From contig JAGYJY010000005.1 of NCBI GenBank assembly GCA_018401745.1, forward strand, positions 248,001-312,000: DNA of 64,000 bases, written 5' to 3'. The notes under the pieces are model-generated. The model saw only the letters and a list, made by a program, of their open reading frames with translations. It was not told the origin of the DNA and made no database searches. Position numbers and translations under genes: made by a program. Origin of the DNA: Pirellulales bacterium (lineage in GTDB: Bacteria > Planctomycetota > Planctomycetia > Pirellulales > UBA1268). Below, in pieces: positions 37,313-45,774 of this stretch; the stretch's first letter is position 1; the number at the start of each line of letters is the position of its first letter.

Positions 37313-38705
37313 GTGTCACCCAGGTCCACCAAGGCCTCGGCGGGTGGACACTGAATCTGCGTGGTGGTGGGGCCGCTGACGATTTCATTGCCCGGGTCAA
37401 CCCTTGGGATCACATTGCTGTGGTGCCGAAAGGTATCGGGCCCGCAACCGTCGTTGGATTCGATCAAGAACACTGCGGTGTTTACCGGCCGGCTGGACGC
37501 TGTTGATGTTGATGGGGGCAGTGTGCAGCTGTCGGGCCCGTCGACGGCTGTGTGGTTGGGTGATGAGTCGGGGCGTGGCAGGTTTCCAAACAGCGCTATC
37601 ACGGAGACAACGCAGACGGTGGCTGTGTGGTTGTCGCTGCTCATTTGGGGTGTTGGTGGGTTTCGCCCTGGCACCAATCTGAACGGGTTGTTTCCGGGCA
37701 CGGTGCAGAACATGCAGGCCAGCCCGTCGATCACTTGGGAGATCCCACGGTTCTACACAGTGCGCCAACAAATGGACGAACTCGCATCGCTGTGTGACAA
37801 ACCGTTTGAGTGGCGGGTGCGACCCAACGGTGCCATCGACGTCGAAGGCTGGTCATCTGTCGCAGATTTCACCCGCACCATCTTCGCCTACCTGCCTCGG
37901 GTGTTGTTGGCTGACGGGCTGCCACGCACCGACGGCATGTCCCAATGGGGAATCACCCAACTGCCATTGCAGGTGTTCAACGCAGACATCAGCGTGTCAT
38001 GGGACTTCTCACAGTTTGCTGCCAGGGGGATCGCCAGGGGTAACGACAACGGCACACCGTTGGCGTCGACCGGCACCGAGAAGGATGGGACCGTCCACCC
38101 GGCAAGGCGTCAACGGTTACAGCTTTGACCCTGCGGTCAGGGTTGGTTGGGACACCATCGTCGATTTCGACACCGACCAGACAGCACCGTTGCAGCAGGC
38201 CGCCAACAGTGTTGGCCGCCTGGCGTCGATCAGGCGTGAGTGGACGGTGTCGGCAGGCAGCTCCGAAATCGTCGGGTATCTGCAACCCGGTGATTACCTG
38301 TGGATTCATGCTGACAGCATCCCCGGTATCGGCAGCCTGATCTACGCACAGGAGCAGGAGGAGTGGGCGTCGCTGGGGGCGTTGACTGACCCTGCCACCC
38401 AACGGTACGGCATGGCCGCCAACGTCAACGTCGGTGGCCGCAACATCTACCCGGTGTCAGGCCGTGTCGACTCCATGACCTGGGCGTGCTCAGACCGCTG
38501 GGACTACTGGCTGCTCCGCACCGCAGACGGCACCGGTGACGTCGAGCAGATCACCTCGTTTGTTGACTTCGACGTTGAAGGCCCAGCGACCATTGATGTG
38601 AATGGCAGCAAGCCTCGCTGGCAGATGCAACGGCAGTTCGGTGGCCGCACGTTGGCCCGCTCGGTGTCGTTGGATGCGAACTCACCTACGAACCGGAGCC
38701 GATGA
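37309..38705 (+). CDS. Minor tail protein, two frameshifts
   Basis: The GTG start overlaps the previous stop and gives MSVTQVHQGLGGWTLNLRGG. Near 37456 the frame shifts, to IKNTAVFTGRLDAVDVDGGS. Near 38092 it shifts again, to GVNGYSFDPAVRVGWDTIVD. The middle section (ITWEIPRFYTVRQQMDELAS, FEWRVRPNGAIDVEGWSS) resembles tail-tip or Tal-like proteins that organise fibre attachment. The C-terminal part is beta-rich and ends NSPTNRSR, just before the amidase. The joined length is about 465 residues. Function is assigned from position and pattern only. Confidence 0.65.
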
Positions 38706-39457
38706 TGCAGGTTGTCACCCGGGATGAGTGGGGTGCCCGCCCACCAAAATGGTCCGAGAAGATTTATGTCAGCAAAGGTGTGTTTATTCATTACAACGGT
38801 GGGGCGCCTTTGCCGGCCGATGTGGTGGGTGGCAACTTCGACGCTGTGTGCGCCCACCTGCGTGGCGTCCAGGCGTATCACATGAACACCCAAGGCTGGC
38901 CGGACATCGCCTACAGCTTCTGCGCTGACAGTGTCGGCCGCATCTACGAGCTCCGAGGGTTCGGTGTCGCCGGTGCCCACACGTTGGGTTGGAACTGGGA
39001 CAGCCACGCTGTGTACCTGCCGTTGGGTGGCGACCAGGCACCGACCGATGTGCAGATTGCTGCGGCTAATCAGGTGATTGCCGAGCATGACAAAGGGTTC
39101 GGTGCCGGGTTTGTGAAAGGCCACCAGCAGGCACCGAACTCGACGTCCTGTCCGGGTGGTCCGACGATGGCCCGCATTTTGGCCGGCGATTTCCATGCAA
39201 CCAATCCGATGCCACCACCACCGCCACCTGACCCTGATGAGGATGAAATGAAACCTGTGATCGTTGTTGACCCGAGGCCCGGCAAGTCGGCGTGGCATGT
39301 GTTCGGAAACACCCGGTACCGCCTGGCATCCCAAGCCGAGATCGACGTGCTGGCCTACATGGGCACCGAGATCGTCACTGGTGACGCTTCGAATCCTGAT
39401 CCGATTGTCAACTGGTTGCGGGCTTGCAAAGACCTCGGCCGACCCACCGATCGTTGA
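38702..39457 (+). CDS. N-acetylmuramoyl-L-alanine amidase endolysin (PGRP/amidase_2)
   Basis: This enzyme cleaves the amide bond between muramic acid and the stem peptide to lyse the host. The 251-residue protein opens MQVVTRDEWGARPPKWSEKI. The zinc-binding pattern of the amidase_2 fold is visible: first His in VFIHYNGGAP, second in AGAHTLGWNWDSH and the Cys in PNSTSCPGGP. A proline/acid linker (MPPPPPPDPDEDE) joins a short C-terminal part of about 60 residues, perhaps for wall binding. It overlaps the tail gene stop by 4 bases. It is followed by a small membrane protein, forming a lysis module. Confidence 0.93.
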   Translation: MMQVVTRDEWGARPPKWSEKIYVSKGVFIHYNGGAPLPADVVGGNFDAVCAHLRGVQAYHMNTQGWPDIAYSFCADSVGRIYELRGFGVAGAHTLGWNWDSHAVYLPLGGDQAPTDVQIAAANQVIAEHDKGFGAGFVKGHQQAPNSTSCPGGPTMARILAGDFHATNPMPPPPPPDPDEDEMKPVIVVDPRPGKSAWHVFGNTRYRLASQAEIDVLAYMGTEIVTGDASNPDPIVNWLRACKDLGRPTDR

Positions 39458-39463
39458 CGTGCA

Positions 39464-39715
39464 ATGGAAGACCTCACTACCCATCCGCTGGTCGTTGTCG
39501 TGTTCGCTGCGATCGTCGGCCTGATTGTCGCAGCAATCAAAGCCGTCGTTGTCCTGTTTCAAAGGGTCACCAGAGTTGAGATCACTCTGGAATCGGTCGA
39601 CCACAAGGTTGACACCCTCAGTCAAGATCTGCGGGCCCACATGGCCGAAGAATCGCAGAACATCGGCCGGCTCGAAGCGTTGATACAAGGTATTCCCAAA
39701 CGCCGCCAGGATTAG
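39464..39715 (+). CDS. Small membrane protein, holin candidate
   Basis: The 83-residue protein has one strong membrane helix near the N-terminus (VVVVFAAIVGLIVAAIKAVV). A charged coiled-coil tail follows (ESVDHKVDTLSQDLRAHMAE), ending KRRQD. One membrane helix with a charged tail fits class III-like holins or their partners. Its place 6 bp after the amidase supports a lysis role. A second membrane candidate lies at 41677. Confidence 0.65.
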   Translation: MEDLTTHPLVVVVFAAIVGLIVAAIKAVVVLFQRVTRVEITLESVDHKVDTLSQDLRAHMAEESQNIGRLEALIQGIPKRRQD

Positions 39716-39730
39716 TAGGAGCGTCCGCCA

Positions 39731-39964
39731 TGCTGCTTTCTGACATGCCTGACAAAGATTCGGCCCGACTGGGTCAGATCATCGGTGGACCGGCTGCCCG
39801 TCGAGGTGCGTGACCAGCTGGTCGCCGCACGCCAGGCTGACACCCACAGTGTGTCCACGATGGTGGAATGGTTGCGGAGCATCGGGCATGACACCGTGTC
39901 GACGAACGCACTCAACAACTGGTTCCAAGCCCATCAGATTGCCCGTGGCGGCGCCGGTGAGTGA
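39731..39964 (+). CDS. Small helical (HTH-like) phage protein, one frameshift
   Basis: The ATG at 39731 gives MLLSDMPDKDSARLGQII. A single extra base near 39787 shifts the frame, which resumes as LPVEVRDQLVAARQADTHSV and then WLRSIGHDTVSTNALNNWFQ. The second half looks like a helix-turn-helix, so it may bind DNA. The joined length is about 77 residues. The last bases contain the next gene's GTG start. I do not recognise a named family. Confidence 0.55.
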   Translation, partial: CCFLTCLTKIRPDWVRSSVDRLPVEVRDQLVAARQADTHSVSTMVEWLRSIGHDTVSTNALNNWFQAHQIARGGAGE

Positions 39965-41197
39965 CTTGGACGGGTTCGCCACCCAGTCCGCTGGGGAGCG
40001 TGTCAGCGTCCAAATAGACGGCACCCACGGCACCGGGGTGTCAAAGGTGTATGTGGGTGACGTAGCCGACACCCTGTCCCACGACGACCTGCTGCTGGGA
40101 TGGAAACTGGACCCAACCCAATGGGAGATTGTCGGCCCGTTGCGGGTGAACCGTTGGGTGCAGAACGCCGCCACCGACACCTGGTGCTACCAGTACCGGG
40201 CGAACGTGCAGGCTCGAGCCGTCCACCTCGACGACCTCGAACCTTTGTGCAACGTGAAGGTGACGGTGCGCAAGGACACCCGCCGCAGGGTCAACACTGA
40301 TCTGTCGTGCTGTGTGGTGTTCCCTGACGCTCAGATCAGCTATTGGCGTGACGATGATGAGGTGTGGCGCACCTCACATGATGAAGCGGCATTGGACATT
40401 TCTAGACAGATTTTGGGTGACGCCCAAGCGCAGCACGGTGTCGACATGGTCGTTGACCTGGGCGACTTCCTTGACGCCACCAACTTCTCGACGCATCGGT
40501 CGCAGGCCGGGTTCGCTGACCGGCATTCGTTTCGTAAGTCGGTGGCCCGAGGCCAACAAGAACTCGCAGCCCGCACCGCTCTGGCACCCGATGCTGTCAG
40601 GTGGCTGATACCAGGCAACCACGAAAACCGCATCGTCAACTGGCTCACCGACAACGCACCGGCCCTGATGGGTTTGCGCATCGCCGGTGACGATCCGGTG
40701 ATGAGCGTTGGAATGGTTGCTGCAAACCAATAGTTACGGCTGGCAGGTGGCAGACAGCTACCCGGAGGGTGTCGTGTGGATCACCCCGAACCTGCGGGCA
40801 ATCCACGGTCACATCGCTAAAGGCCGGCCCGGGGCAGACTGCCGGCGAGTACCTGGCAGAAGAAGTCAGCACCATCGCTGGGCATCATCCACGCACCCAA
40901 ACCGCCTATCGGACGACTGCCCGGCATGGTCACACCCGCACCTACGTCGCCCATTTGCCGTCAGGGTTGATGCGGGTTGACGGTGCGGTGCCCAGCGCCT
41001 CCACCGGTTCGACGATCAACGGTGACCCTGTGTTGGGTAAGGGTGAGAAGTGGGAGCAGGGTGTCAGCGTGGTGTTCTACGACCAGGCCGGGAGCACGGT
41101 GCCGTACATCGAGCACGTCAGCATCTTCGGTGGCCGGGCTGTGTGGCGTGGACGTGTCTACGAAGCATCAGTTGACGTTGACGGCCACCCGCTGTGA
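39957..41197 (+). CDS. Calcineurin-like metallophosphoesterase, two frameshifts
   Basis: This enzyme probably hydrolyses phosphodiesters or phosphomonoesters with two bound metals. The N-terminal about 100 residues (SDLDGFATQSAGERVSVQID onward) are a separate beta-rich domain. The phosphoesterase motifs follow in order: VVFPDAQISYW, VDLGDFLDATNFS (D-x-G-D), LIPGNHENRIVNWL (GNHE) and AIHGHIAKGRPG. Later TARHGHTRTYV supplies the final His. Frame changes occur near 40714 and near 40840. The joined length is about 413 residues. It lies between lysis genes and a fibre gene, an unusual place for such an enzyme. Confidence 0.75.
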
Positions 41198-41264
41198 CCG
41201 CCCCGGCCTGTCGGAAACCGTACCCACATGGTGGCGGTGTGCTGACGGTTTGCACCGTGATGTC

Positions 41265-41613
41265 ATGAAACCACCCAAACACATCGACCTGGGCTGCCAC
41301 CGGTATCAGCTGGTGATCAGTCGGGCTGCGATCGACCGGGCGTCAGCCCAAACCGGTGACAGTCTGCTCGGACAGACAGACTCGCAAAACGTGTCGGATC
41401 ATTGTTGATCCTGAGCAGGCTGCATCGCAGGTGGCCGACACCGTCATGCACGAACTGTTGCACGCCTGCTGCGACCTGATCGGCACCACCGACCAACTGA
41501 CATCCGACGTTGAGGAGTCGGTGGTGCGACGTTTGGCGCCGGTGCTTGTTGATGTGTTGGCCCGCAACCCACAGTTGGTGTTGTGGGTGCAGCATTCGGC
41601 GGGCGGCAGCTAG
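41265..41613 (+). CDS. HELLH putative zinc metalloprotease-like protein, one frameshift
   Basis: The ATG at 41265 begins MKPPKHIDLGCHRYQLVISR. After a frame change near 41393 the protein resumes with IIVDPEQAASQVADTVMHEL and contains LLHACCDLIG, so the zinc-binding HExxH motif (HELLH) is complete. A helical C-terminus follows (EESVVRRLAPVLVDVLARNP). The joined protein has about 116 residues, the size of minimal SprT/ImmA-like domains found in phages. The substrate is unknown. A role in host takeover or virion processing is speculation. Confidence 0.6.
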
Positions 41614-41676
41614 TCCTATCTACCGGTGGCGGCTACCATGAGGGCAGCCGCCACAGCAACCAATCTGGAGTTTGCT

Positions 41677-41949
41677 ATGTGGCGCAAAGAGCCTGTGTTG
41701 ATTGCCCTTGCGGGTGCCGATCTGGTTGTGGTGGCAATCCTCACCGCCCTGATGACACTCGACGTCGTGTCGATTGACGGCACGCAGCTGGCCGCCATCA
41801 GCGCCGCAGTCGTCGCTGTCACCAGCGTTGTTGCTGCGGTGGTCCGGGCCCAGGTGGTGCCGGTGGACGTTGCGGCATCCCGGGAGATTGAAGCCTTGTT
41901 CACACCGGTGCCTGGCGTCCGATCCAACGACGGTTACGAAGGGCTTTGA
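41677..41949 (+). CDS. Two-helix membrane protein, holin candidate
   Basis: The 90-residue protein begins MWRKEPVLIALAGADLVVVA after a CTGGAG ribosome site. Two membrane helices are visible: LIALAGADLVVVAILTALM and AAISAAVVAVTSVVAAVVRA. A short acidic tail follows (REIEALFTPVPGVRSNDGY). Two helices with a short loop match class II holins. With the other candidate at 39464, the phage may use two membrane proteins for lysis. Confidence 0.65.
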   Translation: MWRKEPVLIALAGADLVVVAILTALMTLDVVSIDGTQLAAISAAVVAVTSVVAAVVRAQVVPVDVAASREIEALFTPVPGVRSNDGYEGL

Positions 41950-41951
41950 GC

Positions 41952-42293
41952 ATGGCTGCCACCCGGGACATCACGATCTATCAGGGCGACACCTACGGGC
42001 ACACCATCACGGTGACTGATGACGCCACACCGCCGGTCGCCACCGACGTGACGGGCAGGACGTTTGAGGCGCAGATCAGGCGCTATCCCGGGTCCGACAC
42101 GATTGCGGCTACGTTCGCCGTCGACATGACGAACGCCGCTACCGGTGTCGTACAACTGGCACTAACCGCCACCCAAACTGCCGGTTTGGCGGCAGGCCCC
42201 TACGCCTTCGACGTCCACATGATCACCGGCTGCACCAGCGTGCTCACGCTGTTCGCCGGCGAATGTCTGGTAACCGCGGAGGTGACCCGATGA
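41952..42293 (+). CDS. Small beta-rich structural protein (baseplate/fibre-associated)
   Basis: This 113-residue protein opens [20 protein letters not shown] and runs [20 protein letters not shown], then [20 protein letters not shown]. The 'ITIYQGDT...DLTG...AQIR...G.Y.FD' pattern is common in phage proteins encoded next to fibres, where it probably forms a beta-sandwich adaptor. Its stop overlaps the start of the collagen-like gene (ATGA), which supports a structural link. The precise role is not known. Confidence 0.65.
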   Translation: MAATRDITIYQGDTYGHTITVTDDATPPVATDVTGRTFEAQIRRYPGSDTIAATFAVDMTNAATGVVQLALTATQTAGLAAGPYAFDVHMITGCTSVLTLFAGECLVTAEVTR

Positions 42294-43441
42294 CCGTCGA
42301 CGCCACCGTTGTCAGGGTCGGCACCGACACCACCACCGTCGCCATCAGCGCCACCGACACCACATCGATCACCCTCACCGGCAACGTCGGCCCCATCGGG
42401 CCGCAAGGCGCCACCGGTCCGACAGGCGCCACCGGGCCCACCGGCGCCACCGGTGCCGACCTCAACGGTGCCAGGGCCCACCAGGCCCGACAGGTGCGAC
42501 TGGTGCAGACCGGACCCAGCGGGCCGACAGGTGCCACAGGACCCACCGGGGCCACCGGTGCGGACAGCACCGTCGCAGGCCAACCGGCCAGACAGGTGCG
42601 ACTGGTGCAACCGGACCCAGCGGGCCGACAGGTGCGACTGGTGCCGACAGCATCGTCGCAGGGCCCACCGGTCCCACTGGTGCAACGGGTGCCACCGGTG
42701 CCACCGGTGCGACTGGGGCGACGGGTGCGGCAAGCACCGTCGCAGGCCCAACAGGGCCGACAGGTGCAACCGGTTCCACAGGCCCAACCGGTGCGACTGG
42801 GGCAACGGGTGCAGCGGTGCCACCGGCCCGACCGGGCCGTCAGGTGGACCAACCGGACCAACCGGGCCCACCGGTGCGACGGGGCCGGTCGGTGTGTCCC
42901 CAGCCCGGTAGTCGGGGCAACCTCCGGTTGGTTGCTGCCACCTTCCGCAACGTCGGCGGCGCTCATGCAAGAAAACGGTGTGTTCACCGGTGCGTTGATG
43001 TACCTGCCGACCGGAACGGTAAACGAAATAGGCGCAAGGGTCACCGTGGCGGGGTCGGCTGGTGCTCTGATTCGTTTGGGTGTTTACCAAATGAACGGTC
43101 TGGCCGGAACTTTGGTGTGGGATGCAGGCACGATTGACGGCACAAGCGCAACGACCCAAGAAATCAGCGGCGGTACCGCAGCAATCACCGCCGGTTGGTT
43201 TTTGGTCGGTGGGGTGTGTCAAGGCGCCCCGGCGACACGGCCAACCATTAGCCGGAACTCAGGTCCAGCCCCTTACACCCAGTTTGGCGACGCCGGACTA
43301 AACGGGCTTATCGCCTTCCCACCAGCGACCGGACTAACGCGGTTCAGCACTACCGGCGCTCTGCCAGCTACCGCAACCTTCTTCTTTGACAACTCTAGAG
43401 GAATCAACGCCCGTGTCGGTGTGAAAGGGACGTGGACATGA
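42290..43441 (+). CDS. Collagen-like tail fibre protein, several frame changes in repeats
   Basis: This is probably a host-binding fibre or its shaft. After a short N-terminal domain ([20 protein letters not shown]) comes a Gly-X-Y collagen-like region, for example [20 protein letters not shown], from about 42395 to 42890. Within it the frame changes several times, as expected where repeats are hard to sequence. The globular C-terminal domain is intact from [20 protein letters not shown] to [11 protein letters not shown] and is rich in Gly, Thr and Ala. The full protein would have about 383 residues. The next gene starts on its last bases. Confidence 0.8.
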   Translation: MTVDATVVRVGTDTTTVAISATDTTSITLTGNVGPIGPQGATGPTGATGPTGATGADLNGARAHQARQVRLVQTGPSGPTGATGPTGATGADSTVAGQPARQVRLVQPDPAGRQVRLVPTASSQGPPVPLVQRVPPVPPVRLGRRVRQAPSQAQQGRQVQPVPQAQPVRLGQRVQRCHRPDRAVRWTNRTNRAHRCDGAGRCVPSPVVGATSGWLLPPSATSAALMQENGVFTGALMYLPTGTVNEIGARVTVAGSAGALIRLGVYQMNGLAGTLVWDAGTIDGTSATTQEISGGTAAITAGWFLVGGVCQGAPATRPTISRNSGPAPYTQFGDAGLNGLIAFPPATGLTRFSTTGALPATATFFFDNSRGINARVGVKGTWT

Positions 43442-43705
43442 CAACCACCATTCAGTACGGCCCCGGCGGGCTACAACCCCGACCTACCGAACAACAACAT
43501 TGTCGAACAGTACGAAACGCCCGACCCGCCACGTTCACCGCTGGACCACACCGGGGCGCTCGCCACCCTGCTCGCCGTCGTCGGAGCAGTCACCGTGGAC
43601 GACGCCGCCAACGCAGTCGGACTCACCGCCGACGATTTGGTGGCCGAGGCACAAGCGTGGGCAATGGGCGCCGACATCGACCCTTTGCAATACAACGTCA
43701 TCTGA
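43438..43705 (+). CDS. Small acidic protein after the fibre gene, one frameshift
   Basis: The ATG at 43438 gives [11 protein letters not shown]. An extra G near 43472 shifts the frame, which resumes [20 protein letters not shown]. The C-terminal part is helical and acidic ([39 protein letters not shown]). It is about 88 residues long. A small gene after a fibre is often a fibre assembly chaperone, but I have no sequence evidence for that here. It ends about 100 bp before the attachment site. Confidence 0.55.
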
Positions 43706-43805
43706 CCGCAGACCGCTGACAACTGGTGTCAATCCAGTGTCAACGGCCCAACCGGCACCCGCTGCAAAGCCTGCAAACACAAGGGTTCTGGCGGGGCGAT
43801 AGCAG

Positions 43806-43850
43806 CCTGCAAAGCCCCGTACGTCGGTTCGATTCCGACCGCCGCCTCCA
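43806..43850 (+). other. Phage attachment site core (3' half of a tRNA-Cys)
   Basis: The sequence contains a tRNA 3' half. The anticodon loop CTGCAAA (anticodon GCA, Cys) is followed by a T arm GTCGGTTCGATTCCGAC and the acceptor strand CGCCGCC with encoded TCCA. The 5' part (GGCGGGGCGATAGCAG) lacks a D arm, so this is not a whole tRNA gene. It lies 183 bp upstream of the integrase start. That is the expected arrangement of attP for a phage that integrates into, and restores, the host tRNA-Cys gene. Confidence 0.75.
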
Positions 43851-43856
43851 GTCAAC

Positions 43857-43898
43857 AAAGGCCCCGTATCACGCTGAAAAGCCTGATACGGGGCCTTT
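43857..43898. terminator. Bidirectional terminator between attP and integrase
   Basis: A perfect 15-bp stem pairs AAAGGCCCCGTATCA with TGATACGGGGCCTTT around a 12-base loop. It is followed by TCTTGTTG on the plus side and preceded by an A-rich stretch, so it could stop transcription from either direction. It separates the late structural genes from the lysogeny module. Confidence 0.85.
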
Positions 43899-43977
43899 CT
43901 TGTTGTCTGCCAGGCATCTCACCGGTAAGGTGCCCACATGCCACCAGACACCACAAAACACCACCTTTCACCGGGTC

Positions 43978-44024
43978 ATGGTACGAATCCGGTACGAATC
44001 CGTACCATCGAATGGTACGAATCG
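43978..44024 (+). repeat. GGTACGAATC repeats at the integrase start
   Basis: The decamer GGTACGAATC occurs three times within 47 bp, and an inverted GTACCAT lies between the second and third copies. The cluster ends 9 bases before the integrase ATG at 44033. Clustered direct repeats beside attP would suit arm-type binding sites for the integrase or its excisionase, or an operator on the integrase promoter. The sequence alone cannot decide. Confidence 0.6.
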
Positions 44025-44032
44025 GCCCGACC

Positions 44033-45059
44033 ATGAGCGTCCACAAGACAGACCAAGGCAGCTACCGGGCCCGGGTGCGTGACCTCGCAGGCAAACAAGT
44101 CACCCGCACCTTCAAACTGAAAGCCGACGCCAACAACTGGGAACGTGACCAGCTGCAACTCCGCAGCCAAGGTGTCAGCTCCACCGGGTCACGCATCACC
44201 GTCACCGAATGGGCAGACATCTGGCTGGCATCAGCCCGCAACCTGTCACCAGGCACACTCAAAACCTATCGGCGTGACCTCGACCGGTACATCCTGCCCG
44301 AGCTCGGCAACCTCCCACTCAACAAAATCAGTGCCGACCACATCGACGCCTACCTCAACAGCATCAGCAAAGACTTCGCACCATCGTCGGTGCACCGCCA
44401 CTACCGCACCCTGCACCGCATGTTCGCCATCGCAGTGCAACGCAACCGCATGCCCGTCAACGTGTGCACACCAGTGCAACCACCCAAAATCCCACGCACC
44501 GAAATGCGGTTCCTAACATCAGCCCAGGTCGAAGCGTTGGCTGACGCCATGCCCGACCGGTACCGGGTGTGGGTGCTGGTCGCCGGGTACGGGGCATTGC
44601 GTTGGGGTGAACTGCAAGGGTTGCATCCACGCAATGTCAGTGGCGGGCAGATCAAGGTGGTGGAGCAGCTGCACGGCACCGAACTCAAAACGTTGGCATC
44701 GACCAGGACGATCACCCTGCCGGCGTCGGTCGCTGCCGAACTGGCCGCACACATGGCCGAATACTCGACCGGCTGATCTGGTGTTCCCGAACGGTGCAGG
44801 CCGGCCGCTGTCACACAGCAGCTTCACCGGCAACGTCTTCAAACCGGCGTTGACCAACGCCGGCATCGATCGGGACACCCGCATCCACGACCTGCGGCAC
44901 ACCGCCATCGCATTAGCAATCGCATCTGGTGCCCACCCGAAAACGATTCAGCAGTGGGCTGGCCACTCCAACTTTGGGGTGACGATGGACCGGTACGGGC
45001 ATCTGTTCCCCGGGCATGACGACGGGTTGGCAGAAGGCTTGGACGCCATGCGGTCATAA
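44033..45059 (+). CDS. int: Tyrosine integrase, one frameshift
   Basis: This site-specific recombinase inserts phage DNA at the tRNA-Cys gene. The ATG at 44033 gives MSVHKTDQGSYRARVRDLAG. The arm-binding and core-binding domains follow (ITVTEWADIWLASARNLSPG, YILPELGNLPLNKISADHID). The catalytic domain holds the first Arg in YGALRWGELQGL, HDLRHTAIALAI (His-x-x-Arg), GHSNFGVTMDRYGHL (His and nucleophilic Tyr). Near 44770 a single extra base moves the frame between AAHMAEYS and ADLVFPNGAG. The joined length is about 341 residues. It is adjacent to attP, as usual. Confidence 0.93.
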
Positions 45060-45062
45060 CCG

Positions 45063-45097
45063 TCACTAATCGTGATCCTTGTTGACGGTTAGTGACT
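45063..45097. promoter_or_regulatory. Inverted repeat after the integrase gene
   Basis: GTCACTAA at 45063 and TTAGTGAC at 45090 form an 8-bp inverted repeat with a 19-base spacing. There is no T tract, so a rho-independent terminator is unlikely. An operator for the repressor encoded nearby on the minus strand is possible. Confidence 0.4.
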
Positions 45098-45150
45098 AAT
45101 TGGCAAGTAGCAACACCTGGTGTCACAGCGTGTGTGTAACGTAACCGCTC

Positions 45151-45387
45151 ATGACCACAGCGCCAGGCCACGAATTGCAGCTTCGCATCCAGCAGCTTGA
45201 AGCCCAGGTGAAACAGTTGACCGCCGAAAACTGGCGGCTGGTCGACGCACTGCAAGTTGTTCGTACCGCTACCGCTGTCGCTTTGACGCAGACTGGCGCA
45301 TGGTCGCCAACATCTCCAGCAGCAACTGTTTCTGCGAAGCTCGCAGCTGCCCGTCAGCTTGCACCGCAGACTCAACAGTCGGCATAA
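45151..45387 (+). CDS. Short coiled-coil protein (uncertain)
   Basis: This 78-residue open frame begins MTTAPGHELQLRIQQLEAQV and has a heptad pattern through KQLTAENWRLVDALQVV, then an Ala/Thr/Gln-rich tail. Its second half overlaps the 3' end of the repressor gene on the other strand by 119 bp, so at least part of one reading may not be real. The coiled-coil half lies outside the overlap and looks like genuine protein. The family is unknown. Confidence 0.4.
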   Translation: MTTAPGHELQLRIQQLEAQVKQLTAENWRLVDALQVVRTATAVALTQTGAWSPTSPAATVSAKLAAARQLAPQTQQSA

Positions 45388-45649
45388 ACCCTTTGCGTTG
45401 GTAGCCGAGAATGCCAGACAACAGGCCCCGGCAACCCATCACGTCCTCGAGTGCGAACACCACATCTGGTGCCGGTGGTTTGCGTGGCTTGCGGGTGTCT
45501 TGCACCCAATCCTCAACGGCCTGACGGGTGACCGGATGCCCCGCAGCGGTGAGCGCATCAGCGATGTGACGGTACGTCCAGCCGAGCTCGGCCATCTGTT
45601 TGCGCACAGCTGCACGCCACGCAACTGCCTCTGTTTGGTCCGCCTCCAT
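45269..45649 (-). CDS. Phage immunity repressor candidate (HTH)
   Basis: This 126-residue protein is read against all its neighbours, as expected of a lysogeny repressor. A helix-turn-helix is visible in WTYRHIADALTAAGHPVTRQ followed by AVEDWVQDTRKPRKPPAPDV, then a helical region (ALEDVMGCRGLLSGILGYQR). The C-terminus (SQKQLLLEMLATMRQ) may serve dimerisation. It faces the excisionase-like gene across a 125-bp gap that contains a near-consensus promoter and a palindrome, the usual genetic switch layout. There is no LexA-like cleavage domain, so induction would need another route. Confidence 0.7.
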   Translation of the reverse strand: MEADQTEAVAWRAAVRKQMAELGWTYRHIADALTAAGHPVTRQAVEDWVQDTRKPRKPPAPDVVFALEDVMGCRGLLSGILGYQRKGFMPTVESAVQADGQLRASQKQLLLEMLATMRQSASKRQR

Positions 45650-45706
45650 GGGAATGCCACGCTACCCCGCTGACAGGCGAAACATACATTGCAGTCAGGT
45701 GATGCT

Positions 45707-45735
45707 TGACATACGTCAGCAATCTCCTGTCTAAT
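45707..45735 (+). promoter_or_regulatory. Early rightward promoter with overlapping palindrome
   Basis: A perfect -35 TTGACA at 45707 and a -10 TCTAAT at 45730 are separated by 17 bases. The palindrome TGACATACGTCA (45708-45719) overlaps the -35 and would make a good operator for the divergent repressor. The first gene downstream is the excisionase-like gene at 45775. Confidence 0.7.
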
Positions 45736-45774
45736 GGCGCACATGTCACCAACCGCCACCACGAACAACCGCTG

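Noticed and set aside
42395..42890. Possible CRISPR or minisatellite in the phage tail region
   Set aside because: The repeat has 9-base codon periodicity and encodes Gly-X-Y triplets, so it is a collagen-like coding repeat.
43730..43800. Small coding frame between the last fibre-side gene and attP
   Set aside because: No start with a ribosome site and no protein-like pattern; it reads as attP flank.
43793..43850. Complete tRNA-Cys gene
   Set aside because: The D arm is absent and the 5' acceptor does not pair fully with the 3' strand; attP fits better.
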